Virus record (IMG/VR): IMGVR_UViG_3300017746_000003
Location: 1-64,000 of that record
Source of the DNA: a virus
Direction: 5' to 3' (one strand)
DNA length: 64,000 bases
The first letter of the stretch is position 1. Each line of letters opens with the position of its first letter. Shown in pieces: positions 40,587-46,518 of this stretch. A program made the translations under genes and the position numbers. The notes below the pieces were generated by a model, which worked only from the letters and a program-made list of their open reading frames with translations, made no database searches and was not told where the DNA came from.

Positions 40587-40811
40587 ATGAGACGAAAGTT
40601 ACCTAACACTTACTATGCTATAGGTTACGAACATATCCCATATGGGCATACTGAATCAACAACTCAATATGCCTGTTATATGACCCTTCAATCAGCACAA
40701 GAAGCAATGATGAAGATGATTAAAAGAGGACAAGTCGTAATAGGGATGGAAGAAAAGAAATTGGTATTATCTCCAGAGATACTCACTATACACCGCAAAG
40801 GCACTCCCTAG
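40587..40811 (+). CDS. hypothetical protein
   Basis: A 74-residue protein starting immediately after the previous TAG. Strand-helix-strand look (TYYAIGYEHIPYG, LQSAQEAMMKMIKRGQVVIGM). It ends the unit begun at 39917. No family recognised. Confidence 0.55.
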   Translation: MRRKLPNTYYAIGYEHIPYGHTESTTQYACYMTLQSAQEAMMKMIKRGQVVIGMEEKKLVLSPEILTIHRKGTP

Positions 40812-40857
40812 TGTTTACAACGACTTTTAAAGATAAAACTTTATAATGTGTTGAGTG

Positions 40858-40880
40858 CCTGTGGAAAAACCTGTGGAAAA
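40858..40880 (+). repeat. two direct DnaA-box-like repeats
   Basis: CCTGTGGAAAA at 40858-40868 and 40870-40880, with a period of 12 nt. TGTGGAAAA differs by one base from the reverse complement of the DnaA box TTATCCACA. A third copy lies at 41826-41836. Confidence 0.6.
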
Positions 40881-41010
40881 CTAAATGGTTTATTTAATAT
40901 AGGTAAGGTGCGGTGGAGTTGTTGTCTTAGCGCACCCTGCATCGATTGTCAATGCCCTCTATGACACGTTGTAAACTGGCACAAACCCCCGCCGAGGGTC
41001 ACAGGGTCAC

Positions 41011-41019
41011 TGCTATAAT
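41011..41019 (+). promoter_or_regulatory. extended -10 promoter (TGCTATAAT)
   Basis: TGC followed by TATAAT. The same TGCTATAATAT core occurs at 31979 and 45318. The -35 is poor, as is usual for extended -10 sites. Transcripts would have a leader of about 145 nt before the ATG at 41170. Confidence 0.6.
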
Positions 41020-41169
41020 ATAGAGGTCTTCGAGAGGCACACAGAGGCAACTTGAAGAAAAGCAAAAAACTCGAAAACTCAAAAACTTAAGAAAGTCAAA
41101 AAGTTCGTTTTTTAAGAAAGTTCAATTTTTAAAAAACTTTAAATTTTAAGATTTAATTTAATTTCACAA

Positions 41170-41430
41170 ATGACACAATCACAATTCTCTACTATTCTTA
41201 AAGACTTTAACTCATTAGAGTCATCTATGGTTAATCGTATAGTATTAAGAGAAGACTATATTGAGATTCAATTCACTACTAGTAATGTAGTGTATAAGTA
41301 TCAAAGAAATGTAGATACTTTCGATAATAACTTACAAAAAGTCATTGATAGTAAAGAATCAGTAGGTAAATTCTTGAATAATAGCATTAAACAAGAGGAA
41401 CTGACTCTAATTGACAAGATTGTACCATAA
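41170..41430 (+). CDS. hypothetical protein
   Basis: An 86-residue protein rich in Asn, Ser, Lys and Ile (QSQFSTILKDFNSLESSM, then IVLREDYIEIQFTTSNVVYKYQ, a beta-hairpin, then a helix). Its codon use is markedly more AT-rich than its neighbours, which may point to a separate origin. The beta-hairpin with YKY resembles KTSC-type small domains, but I am not sure. Confidence 0.55.
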   Translation: MTQSQFSTILKDFNSLESSMVNRIVLREDYIEIQFTTSNVVYKYQRNVDTFDNNLQKVIDSKESVGKFLNNSIKQEELTLIDKIVP

Positions 41431-41433
41431 ATA
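41426..41433 (+). promoter_or_regulatory. possible late promoter (CATAAATA)
   Basis: CATAAATA overlaps the stop of the previous gene, 39 nt before the ATG at 41473. It fits NATAAATA but lies in an otherwise sigma70-controlled block, so it may be a chance match. Confidence 0.3.
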
Positions 41434-41472
41434 CTCATATTAATCACTAATTGACTGATTTTTACACTAAAG

Positions 41473-41628
41473 ATGGCAAAAACTAGCAAAAAGTATACTG
41501 AATCGTCTACAAAACAAGTAAGAGACGATTATGAGTCGTATGGTTACAATGTGTCAAATGCTAAGCGTTACAATAAGCGTAACAAGCATGAGCGCAAGTT
41601 TAAAGATAACGAATATTTCGAGGATTGA
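41473..41628 (+). CDS. small basic hypothetical protein
   Basis: A 51-residue, Lys/Tyr/Asn-rich protein (AKTSKKYTESSTKQV ... AKRYNKRNKHERKFK) with an acidic end (EYFED). The charge suggests nucleic acid binding. No homologue recognised. Confidence 0.5.
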   Translation: MAKTSKKYTESSTKQVRDDYESYGYNVSNAKRYNKRNKHERKFKDNEYFED

Positions 41629-41716
41629 GTAGAAGTATGTGCCACTAGTTGAAGCGTCCACTATATCATCCAAAATCATCCTGATCGTGTAGTGTATACA
41701 TGGTTGGGATTTTTTT

Positions 41717-41818
41717 ATGACTGAACCATACATACCCACATTTGTGGAGTATACTTCTGGTGTCAAGTTTTGGACTAAGTGTATCAAACTCGTAGTGCAA
41801 CTAAGTAAGAAGAACTAG
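41717..41818 (+). CDS. possible 33-residue small protein
   Basis: ATG 41717 to TAG 41818 encodes a short peptide with an amphipathic basic end (CIKLVVQLSKKN). A T-run precedes the ATG and no clear ribosome site is seen, so it is uncertain. It would otherwise leave a gap of about 280 nt between 41629 and 41911. Confidence 0.3.
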   Translation: MTEPYIPTFVEYTSGVKFWTKCIKLVVQLSKKN

Positions 41819-41825
41819 TCAGCTG

Positions 41826-41851
41826 CCTGTGGAAAACTTTTATTCCACAGG
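41826..41851 (+). repeat. perfect 9-bp inverted repeat containing a DnaA-box-like copy
   Basis: CCTGTGGAA (41826-41834) and TTCCACAGG (41843-41851) with an 8-nt spacer AACTTTTA. The left arm is the third CCTGTGGAAAA copy. There is no T-run after it, so it is not a usual terminator; as DNA it is two opposed DnaA-like boxes. Confidence 0.6.
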
Positions 41852-41877
41852 ACAATCGGTGAACAGCACACCATCGC

Positions 41878-41905
41878 TTGATTTCTGCCTCAGATCCTGT
41901 ATTGT
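41878..41905 (+). promoter_or_regulatory. possible sigma70 promoter
   Basis: -35 TTGATT (41878-41883), 16 nt spacer, -10 TATTGT (41900-41905), ending exactly 6 nt before the ATG at 41912. If used, the mRNA would be nearly leaderless. Confidence 0.42.
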
Positions 41906-41911
41906 ATACAC

Positions 41912-42103
41912 ATGAACAACGAAACACCAAGCAACAACCCATACGTCAACAACCTCGTTGAGATGGGATACGATCGTGCCGACTGCGAGATGGTCGCTGC
42001 TGCTGGTCTTGATGCCACGTACCCACGTGTGATCCATGGTCGCACCTTTGAGACTAAGGCAGAATACGATGAGGCACTCGCAGATTATCTTAATGGTCTT
42101 TGA
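41912..42103 (+). CDS. small hypothetical protein
   Basis: A 63-residue acidic protein. YVNNLVEMGYDRADCEMVAAAG looks like a UBA-type three-helix start (the MGY/MGF turn), followed by a second helix (TKAEYDEALADYLNGL). The UBA-like resemblance is weak. No Shine-Dalgarno is seen; see the promoter at 41878. Confidence 0.52.
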   Translation: MNNETPSNNPYVNNLVEMGYDRADCEMVAAAGLDATYPRVIHGRTFETKAEYDEALADYLNGL

Positions 42104-42138
42104 CCCCATCTCACCCCATCAACCTCTAGACTAATCAC

Positions 42139-42324
42139 ATGGACAAACTCAACAACATCGCACACGACATCAGGGGGTTCTGCATTGCTAACCCTGAGGC
42201 AGACTTTGAAATGGTCATGGATTTTGTAGACTCGCAGATCGTCCCCTTTGAGGCAGATGACAACCTATGCGATCTTGCCATGATGATCATGCTAGATGTG
42301 GATGAAATGAACCAGTCTGACTAG
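42139..42324 (+). CDS. small acidic hypothetical protein
   Basis: A 61-residue, very acidic, helical protein (EADFEMVMDFVDSQIVPFEADDNLCDLAMMIMLDVDEM in helices). TAGACT stands exactly 6 nt before its ATG and no ribosome site is visible. The acidity could suit a DNA mimic or inhibitor; function unknown. Confidence 0.52.
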   Translation: MDKLNNIAHDIRGFCIANPEADFEMVMDFVDSQIVPFEADDNLCDLAMMIMLDVDEMNQSD

Positions 42325-42396
42325 TGGCACACAGGGGGTTGCAATTGCCCCCCATCCCTGCAACAATACATTCAAGACAAACAACCAACGACTTTC

Positions 42397-42723
42397 ATGC
42401 GTAAGATCGAAACCCAAATGAACGCTGCTATCAAAGGCAACGCCAACTGGACTAAGGCAAACACATCTGTTACGACTCAAGATGGTGTGTCTGAGGTTCG
42501 CTTGCATGGCAACAAAATTGCTGAGATTGGTGATGAGTTCGTTCGCATCTTTGATGGCGGTTGGCAGTCAAACACAACCAAATCACGTCTCAATGCTATC
42601 ATCAACGAATTCTGCAACGCATACACTGACGGCGTGTTTCAGAAAGATTTTGCATGGTATGTTCGTGACAACAAAGTCACCCATGATTTCGTGAATGGTT
42701 ACACTTTCGTTGAGTTTGCCTGA
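42397..42723 (+). CDS. conserved hypothetical cyanophage protein
   Basis: A 108-residue protein. I recall similar small early proteins in cyanophages with the pattern RKIETQMNAAI, then LHGNKIAEIGDEFVRIFDGGWQS, then NTTKSRLNAII. The strand-turn-strand HGNKIA and the aromatic FAWYVRD region suggest a stable fold. TTGCAA at 42339-42344 and AACAAT at 42362-42367 (17 nt apart) may be its promoter. Confidence 0.62.
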   Translation: MRKIETQMNAAIKGNANWTKANTSVTTQDGVSEVRLHGNKIAEIGDEFVRIFDGGWQSNTTKSRLNAIINEFCNAYTDGVFQKDFAWYVRDNKVTHDFVNGYTFVEFA

Positions 42724-42760
42724 TTAACACTCACCCATTCACACTATCTAACACAAACTC

Positions 42761-43030
42761 ATGAACTACACTCTCAAACAACTCCAAGACAGAGTATCAT
42801 CTATGATCAAAGAACAGGGGGAGGATGCAGAGTGTGCAGCATGGATTTATACTAAGAATGATTGTCACTTAAAGGATGAAGATGGCAACACTGACTATGA
42901 TAACAACGTAGAAGATCCAGCACTGCTTGCACGTATCTTTGATGATGTGGGCAACATTGATTACATCTATCAGGTCATTCAAGAGGCAGTTGATGAAGTC
43001 GTAGAGGAGGAAATCGCAGCGACTAAGTAA
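42761..43030 (+). CDS. acidic hypothetical protein
   Basis: An 89-residue, strongly acidic protein (LKDEDGNTDYDNNVEDPALL, then AVDEVVEEEIAATK). The start (LKQLQDRVSSMIKEQGEDAECAAWIY, in helices) and a DVGNIDYIYQVI helix suggest an all-alpha fold. No family recognised. Confidence 0.55.
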   Translation: MNYTLKQLQDRVSSMIKEQGEDAECAAWIYTKNDCHLKDEDGNTDYDNNVEDPALLARIFDDVGNIDYIYQVIQEAVDEVVEEEIAATK

Positions 43031-43076
43031 CACAAACTGGTCGGCTGCCTCCCAATTGCCAAAGTGTCACAGGGTT

Positions 43077-43105
43077 TTGGCACTGCCTCTCACAGCCCCT
43101 ATAAT
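43077..43105 (+). promoter_or_regulatory. sigma70-type promoter
   Basis: -35 TTGGCA (43077-43082), 17 nt spacer, -10 TATAAT (43100-43105). The -10 ends 6 nt before the ATG at 43112, so transcription would start close to the start codon. Confidence 0.75.
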
Positions 43106-43111
43106 AAGGAC

Positions 43112-43300
43112 ATGAACAAAACACAACGCCATCACAACGGACAATTCATCACAACAGGTGATCCCTCCCCTTTGATGAGTCGCGTCATGGATTCGATCCT
43201 TAAGCAACAGCAGGCAGAGCATGATTATCGCATGGCAGTGAGAGCAGGACGCATTGAGCAGGTCCAGTCTACGAACTGGAACATCAGCGACAGACACTAG
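43112..43300 (+). CDS. small hypothetical protein
   Basis: A 62-residue protein from ATG 43112; the longer form from 43064 would include the promoter. Basic and polar with a Gln-rich helix (MDSILKQQQAEHDYRMAV). AAGGAC directly before the ATG is AG-rich but so close that it may not serve as ribosome site. No family recognised. Confidence 0.52.
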   Translation: MNKTQRHHNGQFITTGDPSPLMSRVMDSILKQQQAEHDYRMAVRAGRIEQVQSTNWNISDRH

Positions 43301-43324
43301 ACCCTGACCCTGTAGACTAACAGC

Positions 43325-43537
43325 ATGAGAAACGATTCAATGATCACACCAAAATGCATCGCTGTCATCGGTGGATGTGATCACGAGGGCGAGTACTTCA
43401 GAACCCTTCGTCTCTTTGATTGCCAATCAACGGCAGATGCCTACGTGGTAGAACTTGAGCGTGAGTTTGATTACGTGCTCGTGGAGGTAAAGGAGATCTC
43501 ACAATACAGCATGATGATGGGAGGGACAATCGGATAA
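43325..43537 (+). CDS. small hypothetical protein
   Basis: A 70-residue protein with an alpha/beta look: CIAVIGGCDHEGEYF strand-turn, LFDCQSTADAYVVELE helix, then DYVLVEVKEI strand. TAGACT ends 6 nt before the ATG. No family recognised. Confidence 0.52.
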   Translation: MRNDSMITPKCIAVIGGCDHEGEYFRTLRLFDCQSTADAYVVELEREFDYVLVEVKEISQYSMMMGGTIG

Positions 43538-43610
43538 GTGACACAGGCAACCCACTAGTTGCCACCCCGACCCTGTAGACTTAGTTCAACAAACAAACAA
43601 CCCACAAATC

Positions 43611-43838
43611 ATGTTCGCAGTTCAACCCACCTCCTTCGGCACCTTTGACGAGTGGGGCGCTGACTACACACCCACCATTGCTGGCGCTTATCGCATCGCA
43701 GCAATCAGACAGCAGGAGCAAGAGGGAGACCAGATGATCTGGCGTCTCACCTCAGGGCAACCCATCCCATGGGTGCGTGTCTATGAAGACGAGAACATCA
43801 GCAGTGTGACAGAGCAGGAGCTGGCACTGCTCGCCTAG
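43611..43838 (+). CDS. small hypothetical protein
   Basis: A 75-residue acidic protein (AVQPTSFGTFDEWGADY, GAYRIAAIRQQEQEGDQMIWRL, WVRVYEDENISS). Composition and codon use are more GC-rich than in the structural genes. A GACCCTGTAGACT motif shared with the 43325 upstream region lies about 30 nt before the ATG. Confidence 0.52.
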   Translation: MFAVQPTSFGTFDEWGADYTPTIAGAYRIAAIRQQEQEGDQMIWRLTSGQPIPWVRVYEDENISSVTEQELALLA

Positions 43839-43890
43839 GCATCGCCCCTCTACCGACTACAATACAAGAGAACACAACACAGGACACAGC

Positions 43891-44112
43891 ATGAACGGAT
43901 GGGCAACCTACGAAACATGGAACGTCGCTCTTTGGATCGGCAATGAGGAGATGATCTACCGCCATGCCAAGGAGAACAAGAACCTTGGGTATCGCAAGTG
44001 GGCGAAGCGATTCATCGATGAGTTCGGTGAGTACATCACAGGCGACGGCGTGGCATGGTTGCACGACGACATCGACACCGATGAGATGGATGAGATGCTG
44101 GCAGAACTCTAA
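43891..44112 (+). CDS. DUF7249-like conserved small protein
   Basis: A 73-residue protein. The start NGWATYETWNVALWIGNEE is a pattern I know from many phage and some plasmid proteins of unknown function (aromatic NGW-x-TYETWNVxLW). A helix (YRKWAKRFIDEFGEY) and an acidic end (DIDTDEMDEMLAEL) follow. TACAAT at 43858-43863 with TAGGCA 16 nt upstream may be the promoter. Confidence 0.62.
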   Translation: MNGWATYETWNVALWIGNEEMIYRHAKENKNLGYRKWAKRFIDEFGEYITGDGVAWLHDDIDTDEMDEMLAEL

Positions 44113-44131
44113 GGGGTTGCCCCCTTTCTTT
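44111..44131 (+). terminator. short intrinsic terminator
   Basis: AAGGGG (44111-44116), loop TTGC, CCCCTT (44121-44126), followed by TCTTT. It begins within the stop codon of the DUF7249-like gene. The T-run is interrupted, so termination may be partial. Confidence 0.62.
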
Positions 44132-44152
44132 ACACTAACCCCACCACACTAC

Positions 44153-44359
44153 ATGTCAATGAACATCAGGAAGTATCGCAAGGCAGTTGATGCCATCATG
44201 GATCAGTATGGATTTGTTTTCTTTGACGATTCCAATCATTTGAAATACAAGCACCCATCACTAGGTATAGTTCAGACATGCTCAAAGACACCAAGTGATA
44301 ACTACGCACTGGCACAGATTAAGAGACAATGTAGAAGATCAGTAGCAGCACTAAGTTAA
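44153..44359 (+). CDS. HicA-like small protein
   Basis: A 68-residue basic protein from ATG 44153. The order of a helix (KYRKAVDAIMDQYGF), a strand, an SNHLKYKHP turn-strand, a strand (GIVQTC), and a terminal helix (ALAQIKRQCRRS) fits the HicA double-stranded-RNA-binding-like fold, where the His in the SxH turn is catalytic. No HicB partner is adjacent. It could be an orphan mRNA interferase-like protein; moderate to low certainty. Confidence 0.5.
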   Translation: MSMNIRKYRKAVDAIMDQYGFVFFDDSNHLKYKHPSLGIVQTCSKTPSDNYALAQIKRQCRRSVAALS

Positions 44360-44363
44360 ACAC

Positions 44364-44390
44364 AGGGGGCAGTAATATGCCCCCTTTATT
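44364..44390 (+). terminator. intrinsic terminator
   Basis: AGGGGGCA (44364-44371), loop GTAATA, TGCCCCCT (44378-44385), then TTATT. A strong GC stem with a T-rich tail just after the last gene of the sigma70 block and before the next late block. Confidence 0.8.
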
Positions 44391-44456
44391 GTATACCCCC
44401 GAATGCCGAGCGGGACTCCTACGCCTACTCTAACCTACAAAGTGTTACCCAAGCGA

Positions 44457-44464
44457 GATAAATA
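44457..44464 (+). promoter_or_regulatory. late promoter (GATAAATA)
   Basis: GATAAATA fits the late NATAAATA consensus, after a strong terminator and 36 nt before the first possible ATG (44500). It probably starts the PAAR transcript. Confidence 0.65.
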
Positions 44465-44499
44465 TTAGTGCATCTCCGAATATAAAAAATCCTCCAGGT

Positions 44500-44616
44500 A
44501 TGAACACACGCACAACACCTTTTGAAGAAATCAGTTATATTAGTATGTGTTTAGTGGAGGTAATACGTATTTTAGGAATAAATGCATATAAAAAAATCCG
44601 CCCAGTAAAAAAATGA
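44500..44616 (+). CDS. possible 38-residue small protein
   Basis: ATG 44500 to TGA 44616, overlapping the next ATG as ATGA. The peptide has a hydrophobic middle (SYISMCLVEVIRILGI) and a basic end (YKKIRPVKK). No ribosome site is evident. The stop-start coupling and the position behind a late promoter favour it, but the evidence is thin. Confidence 0.38.
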   Translation: MNTRTTPFEEISYISMCLVEVIRILGINAYKKIRPVKK

Positions 44617-44879
44617 CTGAAAAAGAGGAAAACCTAGAGATCAGGTATAAAACAAAGGATGGCACGATTAAGGAGCAAAGGTTTGATGATTTCAATGAAT
44701 TTGCCGATGCGATCCAAGATGCTGCATTAGATTACTATGCGGGTGCTGAGGCAGCACCAGAGATGGATATTTCTGCAGCATTTGGAGCATATGGCATACA
44801 ACAGAAGGAGCAATTTAAGAATGGATCAAGAGTTAACAGCGAGATTGAATTCCTTGGAGAAGAGGTTGAAGGAATGTGA
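44613..44879 (+). CDS. hypothetical protein
   Basis: An 88-residue acidic protein (TEKEENLEIRYKTKDGTIKE, then DDFNEFADAIQDAALDYYAGAE). It lies in the PAAR/baseplate unit and may be a small structural or assembly protein. Its end overlaps the next gene by 59 nt. No family recognised. Confidence 0.55.
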   Translation: MTEKEENLEIRYKTKDGTIKEQRFDDFNEFADAIQDAALDYYAGAEAAPEMDISAAFGAYGIQQKEQFKNGSRVNSEIEFLGEEVEGM

Positions 44880-45015
44880 GGAACCAGGGACGATGTATTA
44901 TTGCCGTCCAGGATCTGTGCAACATGAAAAGTTGGCAGATTTTCTCAATGATGTGTATATACAATTACAGGAGATAAAATGCCAGGTCCAGTCGTTGCAG
45001 ACACCACCTTCGTAG
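44821..45015 (+). CDS. small coiled-coil-like protein
   Basis: A 64-residue protein from ATG 44821, preceded by AAGGAGC, a good ribosome site. Residues 1-20 (QELTARLNSLEKRLKECEE) and 38-58 (KLADFLNDVYIQLQEIKCQV) form heptad-like helices around a YYCRPGS turn, like a helical hairpin. It overlaps the previous gene by 59 nt and the PAAR gene by 37 nt, so it is probably co-translated with the spike-tip protein. Confidence 0.55.
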   Translation: MDQELTARLNSLEKRLKECEEPGTMYYCRPGSVQHEKLADFLNDVYIQLQEIKCQVQSLQTPPS

Positions 45016-45308
45016 ACTCTGGTGGTACGGGAGCATGTACGACACCTCCTACTGTCTTAGGGGCACCGAGTAGTGGTGGTAGTGCGAGGGTATATGTGGG
45101 AGGTAAACCAGTAGTAAAGGAGGGTGATGTATTTTCACCTGTACCTGGCACTACACCCAATGGCAATCCTTGCACTAGTACCAGGACGTTGAAGGGGTCG
45201 AGTACTGTGAGAGTAAATGGTGTTAGTATTGGAAGAATGGGTGACACATTGAATCCTGGCACAGGGATCACGATTGCTGCAGGGTCTAACAAAGTATTTG
45301 CAGGGTAG
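44979..45308 (+). CDS. PAAR-domain spike-tip protein
   Basis: A 109-residue protein with typical PAAR features: PGPVVADTTFVDSGG start, then VYVGGKPVVKEGDVFSPVPG, then SSTVRVNGVSIGRMGDTLN, and IAAGSNKVFAG at the end. PAAR proteins form the sharp cone on the tail spike (gp5 in T4-like phages) and bind a metal through His/Cys. Here Cys20 and Cys45 and few His are present, so the metal set may differ. The position just before baseplate genes fits. It probably sharpens the tail tip for envelope piercing. Confidence 0.82.
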   Translation: MPGPVVADTTFVDSGGTGACTTPPTVLGAPSSGGSARVYVGGKPVVKEGDVFSPVPGTTPNGNPCTSTRTLKGSSTVRVNGVSIGRMGDTLNPGTGITIAAGSNKVFAG

Positions 45309-45326
45309 TGAGGGTTGTGCTATAAT
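45297..45326 (+). promoter_or_regulatory. sigma70-type promoter (extended -10)
   Basis: -35 TTTGCA (45297-45302), 18 nt spacer, TGC-TATAAT with -10 at 45321-45326, followed by an ATGGAGG ribosome site. It is a host-type promoter inside a late block, overlapping the end of the PAAR gene. Confidence 0.7.
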
Positions 45327-45349
45327 ATGGAGGTAATCAAGAGAGACTC

Positions 45350-45496
45350 ATGGCAAAAGCAGGCGGATTCATGAAAGGCGGCACGTATGTGGAAGCAATT
45401 CCCAAGAAGAGTCGTCAGGGTAAGGGGAAGCACACCAAGTTAAGTGCAACCAGTCGTAATGGAGCAAAGAAGCGTTATCGTGGTCAAGGAAAATAA
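45350..45496 (+). CDS. small very basic protein
   Basis: A 48-residue protein, missed by length cut-offs, with a good GGAGG site. It contains about 13 Lys/Arg and several Gly (KAGGFMKGGTYVEAIPKKSR, then GKGKHTKL, then GAKKRYRGQGK), resembling ribosomal-protein-like basic tails. It may bind RNA or DNA. It has its own sigma70 promoter although it sits in a late block, so it may be expressed early. It overlaps the next gene by up to 38 nt. Confidence 0.58.
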   Translation: MAKAGGFMKGGTYVEAIPKKSRQGKGKHTKLSATSRNGAKKRYRGQGK

Positions 45497-46088
45497 GGTA
45501 GAAGGATCTACGATATATCAGATCGACGATTATTATTCAGATCCAGATAGTGTTGTCAGAAGTTTTCTCGGCACACTACCTGGGTTATGGAAGGGTGATG
45601 AGAGTCGATCAATGAACGGGGTATACTTCGAGGATCGTAGACATGATGTTTATCACTCTGATTCAATAAGAGTTTATGATGACTTAGCAGAAATTTGTGG
45701 ACATCGTGCTATTGAATCAGGTCAAGTGATTACAAATTTAACTCGATTCAAGAAATGTGAGTTTAATAATTATCATGATCATTATTGGTGGCCACATAAA
45801 GATGCAGGGTATACTGGGATCATATATTTAAATAATAATCCAGGTGATCGTTCAGGTACGAATCTTTATATTTCCAAGGATATCGATAATAAGACGGGAG
45901 TCAATGAGCACGAATTCCCATGGCGATCTAAAGAGTATTATGAAGTGATACATACGTTAGAACCAAAATACAATCGATTATATATTTTCAACGGAAATAA
46001 ATTTACGCATGGAATGAATATTGTTGATGATATGTATTTTGGTGAAGAGTATAGATTAAACCAAGTATTCTTTTTCACCGATGTCTAA
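45459..46088 (+). CDS. putative 2-oxoglutarate/Fe(II) oxygenase (DUF6445-like)
   Basis: A 209-residue protein from ATG 45459. GTG 45480 and GTG 45444 are alternatives. WWPHKDAGYTGIIYLN gives H113-x-D115, a GTNLYISK strand follows, NRLYIFNGNKFTHGMN gives H184, and EEYRLNQVFFF gives R199, so iron and 2-oxoglutarate ligands are complete. Aromatic HDHYWWPH before the HxD is distinctive. It lies among baseplate genes, so a virion protein target is conceivable. Confidence 0.73.
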   Translation: MEQRSVIVVKENKVEGSTIYQIDDYYSDPDSVVRSFLGTLPGLWKGDESRSMNGVYFEDRRHDVYHSDSIRVYDDLAEICGHRAIESGQVITNLTRFKKCEFNNYHDHYWWPHKDAGYTGIIYLNNNPGDRSGTNLYISKDIDNKTGVNEHEFPWRSKEYYEVIHTLEPKYNRLYIFNGNKFTHGMNIVDDMYFGEEYRLNQVFFFTDV

Positions 46089-46518
46089 GATTGATGCTGT
46101 TAGTAAATGGATCGAGTATGTTTCGGTAAAACGAAAGGAACTTGGTGGGCATGCTATATGTCCCTTTGCAGCAGCAGCAAGTGTAGAGGTTATAGAGTGT
46201 AATTTAAGCGACATTGCTCTGAATTCAGACCTTAACGCTGAGATCATCATCTTTATAGTCGAGGATGACATTTCAGAAGCAGCATTACTACAAAGTGTAT
46301 CAATGCTGAATATGGAACAAAATGAATATATTGTATTAGATGATCATAAACATGATCCTTCATATATCAATGGTATTCAAACGAACTTTGGTAAATACAA
46401 CATTGTATTGTGTTCAAAAGTTGATAAATTAGAACAGGCAAGGAAATCTTTGCACCAGACCGATTATTATAGTTATTGGTCACCAAAAATGTATACGAGA
46501 ATAGTCCATGGCAAATAG
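46081..46518 (+). CDS. conserved hypothetical protein (DUF1415-like?)
   Basis: A 145-residue protein. The start (VSKWIEYVSVKRKELGGHAICPFAAAA) with a CPFA motif recalls DUF1415 proteins, and the middle is alpha/beta (AEIIIFIVEDDISEAALLQ). It overlaps the oxygenase by 8 nt and the next gene by 11 nt. The family link is uncertain, and no catalytic residues can be assigned. Confidence 0.52.
   Translation: MSKIDAVSKWIEYVSVKRKELGGHAICPFAAAASVEVIECNLSDIALNSDLNAEIIIFIVEDDISEAALLQSVSMLNMEQNEYIVLDDHKHDPSYINGIQTNFGKYNIVLCSKVDKLEQARKSLHQTDYYSYWSPKMYTRIVHGK

Larger units (their letters stand above)
40812..41169 (+). other. AT-rich intergenic region, origin-like
   Basis: About 358 nt without a credible gene. 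It contains two direct CCTGTGGAAAA repeats (40858-40880), a GGGTCAC repeat (40996-41010 area), an extended -10 promoter (41011-41019) and, from about 41056, over 100 nt made almost only of A and T runs. DnaA-box-like repeats next to an AT-rich block are an origin-like layout. Alternatively it is simply a long 5' leader for the gene at 41170. Confidence 0.5.

Noticed and set aside
40814-40847. TTTACA ... TATAAT pair as a promoter
   Set aside because: The spacer is 22 nt, too long for sigma70; the extended -10 at 41011 is a better candidate.
42334-42353. GGGGG ... CCCCC hairpin after the gene at 42139
   Set aside because: The loop interior does not pair well and no T-run follows, so I do not call it a terminator.
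43546-43563. Hairpin GGCAAC/GTTGCC as a terminator
   Set aside because: Only 6 bp and no T-run follows; a chance or minor structure.
44945-45292. Minus-strand Pro/Val-rich frame opposite PAAR
   Set aside because: Opposite strand of the PAAR gene, whose domain pattern is clear on the + strand.
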